From the NCBI RefSeq assembly GCF_030272615.1, contig NC_081409.1, positions 911,424,340 through 911,488,339 on the forward strand: a stretch of DNA of 64,000 nt, given 5' to 3'. The stretch's first letter is position 1, and every line of letters begins with the position of its first letter. A program made the translations under genes and the position numbers. Shown here in pieces: positions 12,049-23,525 of the stretch. This DNA comes from Cryptomeria japonica (Eukaryota; Streptophyta; Pinopsida; Cupressales; Cupressaceae). The notes under the pieces were generated by a model. That model was given only the letters and a program-made list of their open reading frames with translations. It was not told the origin of the DNA and did not search any database.

Positions 12049-13499
12049 ATGACACTTAATATATATGATTTATTTGCTATTTTATATGTGATTACATTAC
12101 TTTTCACTTATATTTATCATAATCATATGTTGGATAATGGTTTCTTTCACTTCACATTGCTTCTTTTCATTCATAGCACTTTGGCATATTGCATTTTTAG
12201 AATTTCTAAGATGCTTCCTATAAACCAATTAAATCTCAAAGCTTTTATCCATGATGCATGTTTTTTTATGGTGATATTTTTAGGAAAATGCATTAAATAT
12301 TCAGATCACATAAAATATTTTATAGATTCTAACCCTAGAGATGTTAATGAAAAACTTTTTACTTCTACCTCTCCTAAGGTATCTAATGATAATGAAGAAA
12401 GATTTGATACTCCTATCAATGATCTCTCTAATGGAGAGAATGAATTGAAGAGAAACATGACACTATCTTCTTCTCATACACATACCCTAGTGCAAGGGGG
12501 GCAAGGTCAAAATATTGGTGTTTCAATCTCTCTAGATCCCCCTTATTCTCCTAGAGCCTATCTTAACAATCAAAATATTTGTAGAGAAGATGATGCTATA
12601 TATTTCATTCATGATCTATCTCCTTACATAACATTAAGTAAAGATAAGGCCTTAGATGATAGGATATTCCTTTCCAACCTATCAAAGAGGATATGCATGA
12701 TGATAGAAAGGAAAATATCCATACAAAAGATATTCCTTATTCATCTACTTCTCCCTTTATTCCTTGTAGATACTCTCACACTACAAATTTTAATTTTCTT
12801 TTATTATAATACTCCTTCTTCTCAATTAAAACATTCTTATAGGAGTGGCTATAACATAATATCAAAACAAGGTTTTAGAGGACAAATACTTGGAAATTTT
12901 GAACAAGGAATCAAAGTCCCTTGAAACTCTCCTACACAAACTAGTACCGAGGGTCTAGGACATTCTCACCATTCACCTTGGATGATCTCCTTAGAATTCA
13001 AAACTTTAAGGAGTATCTTTCAAGACATGGAACCTATCATCCTTCTAAATGTGCTTCTTCCCCAAACACTTCCTTTTGTTCATATCATCAAATTCATGAC
13101 CATGATGCCAATGATCGTTGGGATTTTCAAAAAACTATGCAAGAACTAATTGACAATGGAAATATTAGAATTATAGATGAAAATTCATCTTCTTCTAACA
13201 AACCTTGTCCTACATCACAAGAGACAAGACCTAGTCCAATTGATGACCAAGAGAAATTAGCAAATATAATCTTTCAGAGATTGAAGTATGATAAGAATGT
13301 TGTTTTTCCTTTCATTAAAATTAATCACAATTCTAAGCATGGGGAAGGTGATGCCCATTGTCTTTTTCATCGTAGTTATTCTCATTCTCTTGGAAATTGT
13401 AAAGCATTTAAAACATTTTTTCAAGAACAATATGGTAGAACTCACATAGCTCTTACAACTAACCTTGCACTTTTCCTTGGTGAAGAGGTAGTGCCTTAG
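12049..13499 (+). pseudogene. Decayed gypsy-type gag with two CHHC zinc knuckles
   Basis: Two open stretches (12049-12924 and 12978-13499) in different frames follow the LTR. The second has two knuckle-like motifs of the form C-x2-H-x4-H-x4-C, used by Tat-type gags in this window: CSYHQIHDHDANDR near residue 32 (last Cys lost), followed by a MQELIDNGNI-type helix, and CLFHRSYSHSLGNC near residue 127 (complete). The first ORF has a hydrophobic N-terminus and no domain I recognise. No protease, RT or integrase follows before 14741, so the element is truncated or non-autonomous. Confidence 0.55.
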
Positions 13500-14740
13500 T
13501 CGTGCATTCATCCTTCATGTTTCTCCTCACCCTATGAAACTAGTAGTTAACTTAATTGGGGACTCTTTGTTATAAGATGTAATTCTTTTTCAATTACAAT
13601 CATCTTGGGGCAGAAAAATAGTTCATTCTTTCCTCTATGCTTGGGGGGCAAGAATATTATCCCATTTCTTCTCTCTATCTAAGGTTTCACTATTCCCTTT
13701 AGGGGTTGCATTTTGATACTTTTATTTCCTTTCTTACATGGAATGGTGCGTCTCTTATGATTAATCTCTCCTTAGGGGAGATTTTTATCCTTCATCTTAA
13801 TCTTTATCTCTTTGAAGATTAAATCTTCTTTAGAGTTGCATTTTTATATATCTTGATGTATTTTCTTGCATTGGATATTTATTTATTTGAGTAAATTGTA
13901 CATTTTATTATGTTTAATCTCTCGTTATAGGTTGTGTAATCCCTCTCATTGTCCCTTGGGGGTCATTGATCTCTCTTATCCTTTCTAAGGATCCACCTTT
14001 CCTTTGTTGAGTGGTGTTTTCTTTTGTTTCGATGTCATTTCTTGTGTGAAGTTGTTCCTTTACTCAAGGATTCTCTCTTATGCAAGAGGTGTGTATCCTT
14101 GACTACAACCTCTTTTTCACTTGGCAATGCATTTTTATTATAAACAAACCCTTCACTTTGGTTCAAAAGTGTGTCATTCTTTATCAAGAATCCCTTTCAC
14201 CTATAAATAGGAGGAAGGTAGGCATTCTTGTTCCCCTTCCTTTCTCTTGGTAGAAGATGCTATTATTGTGAAAGAAAATCCTCTTGGAGGTAGATGTATT
14301 TTGAGAAAATATCTCTTCTCCTCCAAGGATCCTCTTTACACTTGTTGCAAGATATCTCCTTTTCAACTATCTTATCCTTGCTTGTAACAGTATTACCTCT
14401 TTCGCTTGGATTTATGAACATTCTTGGCTAAAAGGATATCTCCTTGGTGTTGAAGGTGTATCCTTGTTTCTAGCTTCGTTAAGACATCAACATAGGACTA
14501 TGTTGACATCTTAAGAGAGGGGCATGCAAATTTCCCTCTTTGTACTATATTGTATTATATTTTTGCCATGTCTTAAATGGGGTGTTCATTCTAAAAACTA
14601 GAGAAAACAAACTATTACATAAGATGCTTCATGCCCAAAACCCAACACAACATTTATATAAGTCTTAGAAAAGGCGCACATTCTCGAAACCAGAGAAAAC
14701 AAACTCTTACATGAGGTTTCCTTAAAACTAGGCATATATT
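13500..14740. other. Non-coding remainder of the gypsy-type element
   Basis: AT-rich sequence with no recognisable protein. It contains short T-rich stretches around CTTAGGGGAG and CTTGGGGCAG, and a direct-repeat pair (ATTCTAAAAACTAGAGAAAA near 14589 and ATTCTCGAAACCAGAGAAAA near 14682) about 93 bp apart. It ends at the LTR edge at 14741. Confidence 0.45.
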
Positions 14741-14963
14741 TGTTGGCAACAATAATGAAGGAAAACCACGAGGGGGGTGAATCATTTTTCACTGTATCTA
14801 CAAACTTAACCACAAATACAAATATGATAAACTCCAGCAATAACAAAGATAAGAAAATTGAAAGCACAACACACAACACCAATATTTTGATGTGGAAAAC
14901 CCGGTTAAGGGGAAAACCACAGTGGGAACCTACCCACAATAAAATGATACTTTGTAGTAGTAT

Positions 14964-16670
14964 TGGGTGAATATTTTGTTACCAACGTACTAATGACAAA
15001 ATATGTATTTCACACACAGCTATGTTGAGACAAAGCCTCTCCTCTCATCGAGGGGAGGCTCCTTGGTAGAATTTTGGTATTTCAACAATTTGAAAGTAAA
15101 TTCGGGGGGTAAGATCAGGGTGTATGATTCTCTTTTTTCAGAATTAACATATATCCCTTCACTTGATAAAACTTCTTACAAACTAACAAACTAACTTCAC
15201 TTGCTTACAATGATTAAAAAATATTCCTAAATCAGCATAAGCACAAAGTCTTATGTGAGTAAAATCCAATTTCCAAGCTAATAACTATTATAACTTGCAG
15301 CTTAAAGTCTTCAAGTTATAGGCGAAACTTCCATAAACCAAAAGTAATCAACAATAGTACAAAGCCTCCTGCTTGATTACCATATCACAATATGATTTTC
15401 CAAATATGAAAGATAGCCCAAAGTCTACAATCACAATTAGAGTACTCCCTTAATAACATAAACCAAACACAAATACCATCAAGGAACTAAAGAACATATA
15501 TAAGCAATGAACGAAAGAAAATTCACTCATATACACAATTTCTTAACGAACTCAAAAGTTTGGAAATGAAGAGGATTGTCTTCTTTATTTACTTGATTAA
15601 TTCTCACAACAAAAGAGCTCAAAGTCTCACTTGAGGCAACAATTCGACAGAGTTTTGCTAAGCATATAAAAGATATTTTTTAACAAATGAGGTTCCTTTT
15701 TTTATAGGAAAGGAGTTGAGAAAAATGTGGGCACAGTTGACTAATTCAACTGCAGAATCCCACTTGACTACAACTACTGCATAAAATAAAAATGCATCTG
15801 CAAGAAAATTTTCAATAAGAAAAGATGCAACTACATGAAAACTACTTAGTGTCGGTGACACTTTATTCTTCTTTCTCCTCCCTTTGGATTTACTGAGAGA
15901 AGGATCAGACATCTGCAAGAATCTGTAATATTTTCATCATGAAAAATTGACATTCACCATCAGATCTCTAGCTTTGAAGACCTAAAATGATTCCTAAAAG
16001 ACAAAATGACCCTTAGACAACAAAGGTAACAAAATCTACAGATTGGGTTTTAAAACCTGATCTACACCAAGAGTGGGTCATACTGGCAGGTTAGGTTTTA
16101 AAACCCGATTTGCATATGTGTAGGTTAAGGGTTGCAGGTCGGGTTTAAAAACCCGATTTGCATATATACAAAATTTAGGTCCAAGGTCGGGTTTTAAAAC
16201 TCGACCTGCAAATGTGCAGAATGAGACTGATAAGGCGGGTTTTAAAACTAGACCTGTCAATGGGGTAGGACATGGTCTGCACATTGGGTTTTAAGACCTG
16301 ATGTGACAATAAAAGAGGTTAGCAGGTTGGGTTTTAAAACCTGACCTGCCAATAAACAAACCAACAGGTCGGGTTTTAAAACATGACTTGCACTAAATTG
16401 TAGACCAAAACTGCACTTCGGGTTTTAAAACCCGATGTAAAGTAAAACATAATAAAAATTGCATTTCAGGTTTTAAAACCTGAAGTGCAATCAAAAGATG
16501 AAATAAAATAATAAGGCAAAAACATGAAAACAAAAAATGATAAAAACAAAGACATAAACTAACACGACTTACAAGGGAAGTTGATCGACCTTGGAGGACG
16601 TAGGCTATGAAATGGACAAGTTTAGTAGGGGTTGTCCCATAATTCGGGGTAGCTAAAATTAGTAACAACA
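14964..16670. mobile_element. Unclassified insertion inside the LTR, TG...CA ends
   Basis: The LTR family sequence is interrupted exactly between 14963 and 16671, and AGTAGTAT occurs on both sides (14956-14963 and 16671-16678). The insert begins TGGGTGAATATTTTG and ends TAGTAACAACA, resembling a solo LTR by its TG...CA ends. An 8-bp duplication would be more typical of a DNA transposon, but local repeats make the length uncertain. No protein is recognisable. It holds the palindrome array at 16041-16490. Confidence 0.5.
16041..16490. repeat. Array of ten GGTTTTAAAACC palindromes
   Basis: Ten imperfect palindromes with core CGGGTTTTAAAACCCG occur at about 16041, 16088, 16133, 16183, 16232, 16280, 16321, 16364, 16412 and 16459, that is every 41-50 bp. 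The best have arms of 12-14 bases, for example CAGGTTGGG/CCTGACCTG around TTTTAAAA. Linkers vary while palindromes are kept. Open frames on the minus strand repeat RVLKPDL-like peptides only because the palindrome is read through. Confidence 0.9.
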
Positions 16671-17755
16671 AGTAGTATGTGTAAATGTTACAATGGGGAA
16701 TGCACATGCATTCAAGCACACTGCCTAGAGCTCACTGCTAAAGAGATAATAATCTAGAAGGCTACAACCCTCAAGGAAGCCTCGCTGACTTACAACAAGA
16801 TTCAAACTACAATCCAAAAGAAATGAAATAAAAGAATAACATCTCCAAATGTCTCATGACAGTTCCGGTTAAGCACATATTTCTTCTCAATCACAATATC
16901 GAAGGATGAGTCACTTGTTCGCACATACACCACTCTCTGATAATGCAGACACAACCTCGATACCCAAACTACATGATAATATCACCTATTTATATAATTC
17001 ATCAACCTTGACGACAAGGTCGGCTAAACTCTCAACACCCAATTAAAAAATTACATCATATGATACAAAGATGAACCACCAGACCAATATAATGATATAA
17101 ATGACATAACATGGACTTAATTCAAATCTCAAAACATAACACCACCGAAAATCGCACCAAGATCAACCGCAACATGCTACACCACCAAGAAAACCACATA
17201 ACATGAAGAACATCACCTGTTCCATGAAATCACCAAGAACGTGCACAACGATCAATGCAGATCATCAAAACAAATAGGACACAATTAGGAAACACAAGAA
17301 ATCATGCTAGAATCATTAGTAATAGCTACACCAACACCACTTATCAAATCTTCATATGTCAATGTCTGAACCTCAAGAACACTCAAACAACAAATGTTAG
17401 GGAGAAAGATAACTTGCGGAGCACCAAATCACAAACCATCTGAAATGAAGATACACAAGACCATCCCAAAAATCTCTCAAAATATCAACTCAAGATCTGA
17501 TCACACCAAAATATACCAGAGGAAATATTGAACTCTGCAAAGCACTGATTAGAAAAACAAGCTGCAAAATTGGATCATATGATATGATTAATTAAGATTC
17601 CTGGATCACCAAAAACCAATACAGAAGAATATAATGATACTATAAATACTACATACACCAAACTAAAATCCCAATAAACCAATCTACAATCACCGGAGTA
17701 GGAATATGTTGACATCAATGACAACAACATATCCTAGCAACATCAATGTCCAGCA

Positions 17756-17770
17756 ATCTCCCCCTTTGGC
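17756..17770 (-). promoter_or_regulatory. Polypurine tract of copia element 3
   Basis: The minus strand reads GCCAAAGGGGGAGAT directly before the LTR start TGCTGG, identical to the tracts of elements at 6307 and 42769. Confidence 0.88.
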
Positions 17771-20700
17771 ATTGATGGCAACATATGAATGTGAAAAACA
17801 ATGAATGCAAAGAAAGAAAACATCTCCAACAGACTCCCCCTAATATCAAGAACATAAAACAGTTTTTCACATGCTTCTCTCCACCTTTGACAACAATGCC
17901 AAAGATCTGAAAAATAGAAAAACAAACTTACTCTCCTCCTAAGATAAACAAATCATGATTCTCTCCACCATAAATAGATAACCAATCCAATAGACTACTC
18001 CACCAGAGGAGCAACAATAACTCATCAATCCAAATTAAGAAATAAGACTATGAAGTCCACCAGATTGATGCACCTCAATGCATCTAGTTCTCATCAGGAG
18101 GGGTGGATACCCATAAATTATCTCTCAAGTAGACAAATATATCTGTGGGCAAAGACTTAGTGAAAATATAAGCAATCTATTCCTTTCTAGATACATACTC
18201 CAACTTTACTTCTTCTTCACTAATTTTTTCTCTTAAGAAATGATACTTGATTGATACATGTTTAGTATTTCAATGTTGCATTGGGTTCTTTGACATATTA
18301 ATAACACTTGAATTATCACAATATATGACAGTAGGCTCATCATAAATAGCTCTGATATGCTTCAACATTTGCTTCATCCAAACTACCTAAGTGCAGCTAC
18401 TAGCAGCAACAATGTACTCAACTTTAGTAGTAGATAAGGACATTGAATCTTGTTTCTTACTAGCCCATGAAACCAATTTGTTACCTAAAAAGAATGTACC
18501 ACCGAAGGTACTCTTCCACTTATCAACATCACCAGCTCAATCAAAATTAGTGTAAGCACATAACATGAAATCATCATTCCTCAAATACCACAAACCACAA
18601 ACCATAATCCATAGTCCCTTTCAAGTATCTAAATATTCTCTTTACAACAGTGACATGACTCTCTTTCGGATCAACTTGATATCTTGCAACCATGCACATA
18701 TCATGCATAATGTCTAGTCTAGTCTAAGTAATATATAACACTCCACCAACCATAGATATGCGCAAACTCTTATTAGCTTTTAGAGATTCATCATTTTTAG
18801 ATAATTTGTAGCTAGTCAGCATAGGAGTTCCAACCAGTAATGATTCATCTAACCCAAAGTTCTTTCATAATTCCTTCACATATTTAGTTTTAGATATAAA
18901 AATACCTTTTCAAGTTTGTGAAATCTTCAAACCTAAGAAATTTCATCTCTCCTAACATTGACATCTCAAATTCTTTCTACATATCACTGTCAAACTTCAT
19001 ACTCAAGTTATCATCTCCTCCAGATATAATATCATCAACAAAAACTTCAACAATCAGGATGTTATCATTCTCAATCTTAAAATACATATTACTATCAGGA
19101 GTACCTTTATTAAATCCTAGTTTCAACAAATACTTATCCAATCTAGCATACTAGGCTCTAGGGACTTGTTTCAATCCATAAAGAGCTTTCCTCAATTTAC
19201 ATACCATGTCCCCATCATCTGATAATGGAAATTCATCATGTTGCTCAATGTAGACTTCTTCCTCAAGATCACCATTTAGAAAAGTTGACTTGACATCCAT
19301 TTGATATACCTTGAAATCTTTGTAAGCAGTATATGCAAGCAACAATCTAACAACTTCAAGTCTGGCTACCAGAGAAAAAGTCTCCTCATAATCATGATAG
19401 TTCTGATACTTAATATAAGTACAGATCCAATAGCCAACAAGATGAGAGTGGGGGGGTGAATCATACAAACTTAAGCTTTCATAAAAACATCAGATTCAAC
19501 CTCGGTAACATATACTTCAGTAATATAACCAAAACTGTCAAACATGCAAACTCAAAAGCATATAAACATCATAAACCTCATAACATCAGATTTAACATGG
19601 AAACCCAAATAGGGAAAAACCACTGTGGCATGTCGGACCCACTAAGAAATATACTCTTCTAGAGTATGCTCGGTTAAAAGAAAATCCTGTTAAATATTAC
19701 AAACACATTGCTAGATGTGACTCGGTTAAGGGATTTCCCTCAGATCTATTAGGATCTTCACCTTGTTAGAAGTGACCTTGTTAAAGGATTTCAAACACTC
19801 AATCAGAATGTCACCTTGCTAGAGGGTTTTACAAATAAGACTATTAAGTCCACTCGGTTAAGAGATTTTCTGTCACTTTCACAAAATAACAGTAATAAAA
19901 TCTATCTGCAACTTCACATCTAAAATGCTAAATCAGATTCTTATTTGTTCAATACAATCTAGACATAGAACTAATCTTGTCTATCTGTTGGGCTTCTATA
20001 CTCTGTTATTCTAACAAGTCTTCAAGCTTCTATGCTCGGTAATCACTATGTAGCATCCCTATGCATACACTTGCCCGCATACATTGTTTATCAACAGTTT
20101 CCTATTTATAAACAATTAGGTAACCGCTTAATCTCCTTGATCACATTTCCCATGATCAATCATAGCCATCAGATCTTTGATCTTGTCCAGGTTCAATGTA
20201 TCTTTCGATCTAAAAAATGTTTTACCCCACCTAGGAACTTGCATATATTTCTTGGAACTTGTGCCAGGGTATTGCGGTTCAATCTGAGTTGTAGATCTTC
20301 ATGTCGACTTTCCTTTGCCTTAGATTCATTAACAAACTTCATGCATGACTCACCAATCATTTAATCAGTTCCAGCTCATCAACTTCCTCCATTAAATATC
20401 GCATGTAAACATTTAATGCATTCTGTTATAGCTCGGTTACAACTCGGTAACAACTCGGTGAATACTAAACTTCACTCGGTAGACATTCCCCCTTCATTAA
20501 CCAATAGCGATAACCTTAGGGTTTACCGACTAGGTTCTTTGCTTGATAACATAGTATAGTATTAACCTTTACAATTTACAACATATGTATGATGTTAAAA
20601 CAATCTAAAACATCATGATCTCATCATTGTCTGACTCGGTACTAGTTGCCCATTGAATACCTTATTCATCCCCTTATTCATCATATTCTTTCCTGTGTCT

Positions 20701-21024
20701 TTTACCGACATCTTTACAATCTTCAAATCATACTTCTCAAGATATGGCAACATCATACTGAATTAGATAATCAATTTCTTAACATCAATGACAAAATAAT
20801 AATATCAAGACAGTAAACATCCTTAATCAGTTATATCCATAATCATCAACAACCTTCTCAATATCCTTATGAAATGCCAACAATCTTTCATTGTCTGTTA
20901 TAATGCTATATTGCCAACAAATCAATCCCTTCTTTCTGTGAATATCCTTTGCATACCAGTCTTTCTTTATTTCTAACAACTTCACCAACTTCATTCAATT
21001 TGTTTATGAATACACATTTAGTAC
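17771..21024 (-). pseudogene. copia element 3 RNase H and RT (interrupted by a solo LTR and the Tat element)
   Basis: Read leftwards, RT starts beyond the Tat element (37253 onward), continues at 21024-20925 (CVFINKLNEVGEVV, then KGYSQKEGID), is split by the solo LTR, and resumes at 19389 with YEETFSLVARLE, MDVKSTFLNG and ALYGLKQVPRA. RNase H-like sequence runs 19140-18060, ending with KYHFLREK, YIFTKSLP and YLRDNLW. Stops and frameshifts are frequent. From 18060 to 17771 is 3' untranslated sequence. The same family of domains as elements 1 and 2, but more decayed. Confidence 0.8.
19395..20919 (-). mobile_element. Solo copia LTR with perfect target-site duplication
   Basis: A 1,525-bp LTR reading TGTTGGCAATATAGC at the minus-strand start and ending ACTATCA. 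AATCA flanks both sides (19390-19394 and 20920-20924). Removing it joins KEGID to YEETF, restoring the host RT reading, so boundaries are secure. There is no polypurine tract or primer-binding site beside it, hence a solo LTR left by recombination. It carries the ACATGGAAACCC...GGGAAAAACCAC module (about 19598-19625) and GGGGGGGTGAATCA (about 19450). Confidence 0.88.
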
Positions 21025-21806
21025 TGTAGACACCTAAAATTGTCCAGTCTAATTAAATAAATACTTTATTTATTTAATTACTTTAGCCTAATTCTTCTAT
21101 TAATTAAATAAATCTTTATTTATTTAATTAATTCATTTATCCTCTTCTAGCCTTATTTCTCATTTAAATAAATACATTTATTTATTTAAATTATCCTTTT
21201 TCTAAATTAAATAAATATTTATTTATTTAATTATCCTAATTCTTCTATTAATTAAATAAATCTTTATTTATTTAATTAATTCATTAACCTTTTCTACCCA
21301 TGACACATGTCATTCATCTCTTAATTCATACACTACCTACCCCTTTCATTATTTTATTATTTCCTTTACCTACCCTCTAATCCTAGCCGACCTCCTTTTT
21401 ACACCTCTCAATCTTATCCCTCCATTTCATATTGTGTCTTCTATTTAAGGAGATGCCTTCTTCATTATCAAACCCTAATCACTCATGCTAATGATCTTTC
21501 ATGCAACTTGCTACACTACGATCCTACTTGCAACCACATTCCATTCTTTGTTGAGCTCTTGTGCATATAAAAATCTGAGAGCAAATATATATATCAAGCA
21601 AGATCAATGGAGATAGGAAGAATGGAGATCAAAACCCTATTGGACATGTGATGGTATAATCTTTGTGATTTCATGTGATTTGCATTGTCTTAGGTAATCT
21701 TCATATGTTATGGTGGATCTTTGTTGATTGTTAGGCTAGGGTTTAGTGGTTGAATTCATTTAGCCTTTCAATATTATTATTATTGTATCCATTTTCACCA
21801 TGAACA
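21025..21806 (+). repeat. 5' LTR of the Tat element
   Basis: 782 bp, TGTAGACACC to ATGAACA. By eye it differs from the 3' LTR at four positions. Its first 260 bp hold five near-palindromes of the type ATTAAATAAAT...ATTTATTTAAT (21051-21080, 21101-21132, 21162-21191, 21204-21232, 21248-21279). CTATTTAAGG at about 21441 is a plausible TATA box. After the LTR comes TTTTAACACGTCCGGTGGGACTC; I could not match this to a known tRNA, so the primer-binding site remains open. Confidence 0.93.
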
Positions 21807-21919
21807 TTTTAACACGTCCGGTGGGACTCTTGTCCCTTTGCATTTAACATTTTTGTTGCAGATTTTGTGTTTTTGAAGTTGCAGATTGGACACTTTTCGA
21901 CAACATTTTAGGTATTTCC

Positions 21920-22173
21920 GCGTCTGTGAGCGTTCGGATCGCGTCTCTGAATTTCAGAAGTGTCTGCGGGATCGGGAATCGCGCCTGTGTTTTTGCCAAA
22001 TTTTATTTTGCAGGTTTCTGGAACCACGTCTGTGTGTCCTAAACGCGTCTATATTACATCTGATCGCGTCTGTGTCCTGGAAGGGCGTCTGTGAGTTCTG
22101 AGTGCGTCTGTGAATCACAGAATAGCGTCTATGTCGTACAGACGCGTCTGTGTCTGGTATAACTGTGTCTGTG
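21920..22173 (+). repeat. Leader array A: GCGTCTGTG repeats, ~20-bp period
   Basis: Twelve copies of GCGTCTGTG or one- to two-base variants start near 21920, 21941, 21960, 21981, 22026, 22045, 22066, 22085, 22104, 22125, 22144 and 22165. Steps are 19 or 21 bases except one double step. Text between the cores is not conserved. The array lies in the untranslated leader upstream of gag and is GC-richer than its surroundings. It is not coding, because the period is not a multiple of three. Confidence 0.9.
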
Positions 22174-22179
22174 TTTTCT

Positions 22180-23376
22180 GTTTTGAAATTTTTCAATTTT
22201 TCTTTGATTCAATTTTTCGGATTTCGCGCTTAGGGTTTCAGATCTGGTTTATTTTTGGACTAACCCCTGCAGATCTAGCTAACTAAGTTTGTGCAGCTTG
22301 TTTTGAGAGCAAAAACGTTTTTGTTGAAGGCCCCTTTTTCACAAAGTCTTTTTGGGTCTTTTAAAATTTACCTAACTTGTGTTCTTGCAGGAAGGGGTGA
22401 TCATTTGAAACAACCCAAACTACTAACAAATTTTGTTGCAGGGCCTTGGCTAGGGTTTTGTAATTTTGTTGTGTGCCTTGTTTCATAGATTAGCAAACAC
22501 TTACATTGGTGCACTAAAATTGAATCATTGTCTTTTGTGTCTTGAGCAATAGGCTCTTTTTGTTCAATCTTTAGAGGGCCTGTCTTCCTGTGTGGTCATT
22601 AGGACTACTAGTGAGAAGAGAATGACCCAAGTGGTAGCGAGGAAAACCCACCTCTTCCAAACCACTATAATCAAATGTATTCATGGTGAAAACTATGGAT
22701 AACGTGTGCTGATTAGTTCATACTGACACTATGTCTCCCCATAAACCCGTTTGATCAAATTTATTTGATCATTTGTAGGGCATAACCCCTACCGGCTGGG
22801 AGCCTTCTGTATTTACAGAGCTAAAAGTGCCGCATGTATGGCCACACGAGCGGATGCCCTTACTAGCACCATTTTGTTTTAGAGGCCCAAATCCTTCTAG
22901 TTGTTGGGGCAGGAGGTCGGACCTCTGGTGTAGAGATACAAAGTTCGCCATGGGGAGTTTTCATGGGGACTGATGCTTGGTTGACCCGAGAAGTGAGTGC
23001 CGAGGGTGGAGCCAGTGAGGTCAAGCATCTAAGTATCCGCTCTGAATAGCGTAGCCTCGGGGGTAAAACCCCATGTGGGATCAACAACTATTGTCTTGGC
23101 CAGCCATAAGAATTGTGCTTGACTTATTTTAAACATTCAAAACATTCAAGACCAAACAACAAAACATTGTGTCTTTTGTGTTTTCAAGTGTATGTAAAAC
23201 ATTTTACATCAAACAACACACTTTTCTTGGAGTCATTTTGGAGTCTAAACACTTGCAAACATTGAGTCCGCATCAACATTGTGTCCTCTTGTCACGAAAA
23301 ACAGTCAAACAGTCGGATTTGGTCATAGCAAAAACAACTTCACAGATTGGAAAAATTGCACGAAATTTACAGAAAC
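22180..23376 (+). other. Untranslated leader of the Tat element between arrays A and B
   Basis: No convincing gene. It holds a perfect 9-bp inverted repeat with a 2-base loop at 22752-22771 (arms TGATCAAAT/ATTTGATCA), short stems such as GGGGTAAAACCCC near 23059, and TTTTGTTGCAG-like splice-acceptor-looking strings near 22433. Packaging and dimerisation signals of retroelements usually lie in this region; that role is inferred from position only. Confidence 0.5.
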
Positions 23377-23525
23377 GCGTCTGTGTCTGTTTTAACAGCG
23401 TCTAGGTAATCTAAGCGCGTCTGTGAAGGGCAGAATAGCATCTATGTTTTTAGAAGCGTCTGTGTCAAACAGAGACACGTCTGTGTCTGGGAATCGCGTC
23501 TGTGAAGTATACAGAAGCGTCTGTG
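23377..23525 (+). repeat. Leader array B: GCGTCTGTG repeats, alternating 21/19-bp steps
   Basis: Eight copies start at 23377, 23398, 23417, 23438, 23456, 23477, 23496 and 23517, with steps 21, 19, 21, 18, 21, 19, 21. Alternate copies are therefore 39-40 bp apart, hinting at a 40-bp double unit. Same motif and orientation as array A, about 500 bp upstream of the gag start. Confidence 0.9.

Larger units (their letters stand above)
14741..17755 (-). repeat. 3' LTR of copia element 3, split by an insertion
   Basis: On the minus strand the LTR starts TGCTGGACATTGATG at 17755, directly after a polypurine tract, and ends TTGTTGCCAACA at 14741. It is the same family as the LTR at 48183-55274: shared start, shared GAGCTC...GTGCATTCCCCATT segment, shared end. 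Comparison shows the LTR continuous except for 14964-16670, so about 1.3 kb is genuine LTR. It carries the GGTTTTTCC-type module (about 14890-14935) and GATTCACCCCCC (about 14774-14786). Confidence 0.78.

Noticed and set aside
16041-16490. CRISPR-like reading of the regularly spaced palindromes
   Set aside because: Linkers are partly similar, repeats are degenerate, no cas genes are present, and the context is a plant retroelement.
16078-16719. Minus-strand ORFs with repeated RVLKPDL-like peptides
   Set aside because: The repeat is dictated by the DNA palindrome array; unit spacing is not consistently a multiple of three.
21807-21835. A standard primer-binding site after the Tat 5' LTR
   Set aside because: TTTTAACACGTCCGGTGGGACTC does not match a tRNA 3' end I can name, so I did not annotate it.
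21886-22101. 71-codon ORF in the Tat leader
   Set aside because: It crosses the GCGTCTGTG array, whose ~20-bp period shifts frame each unit, so no repeated peptide or domain results.
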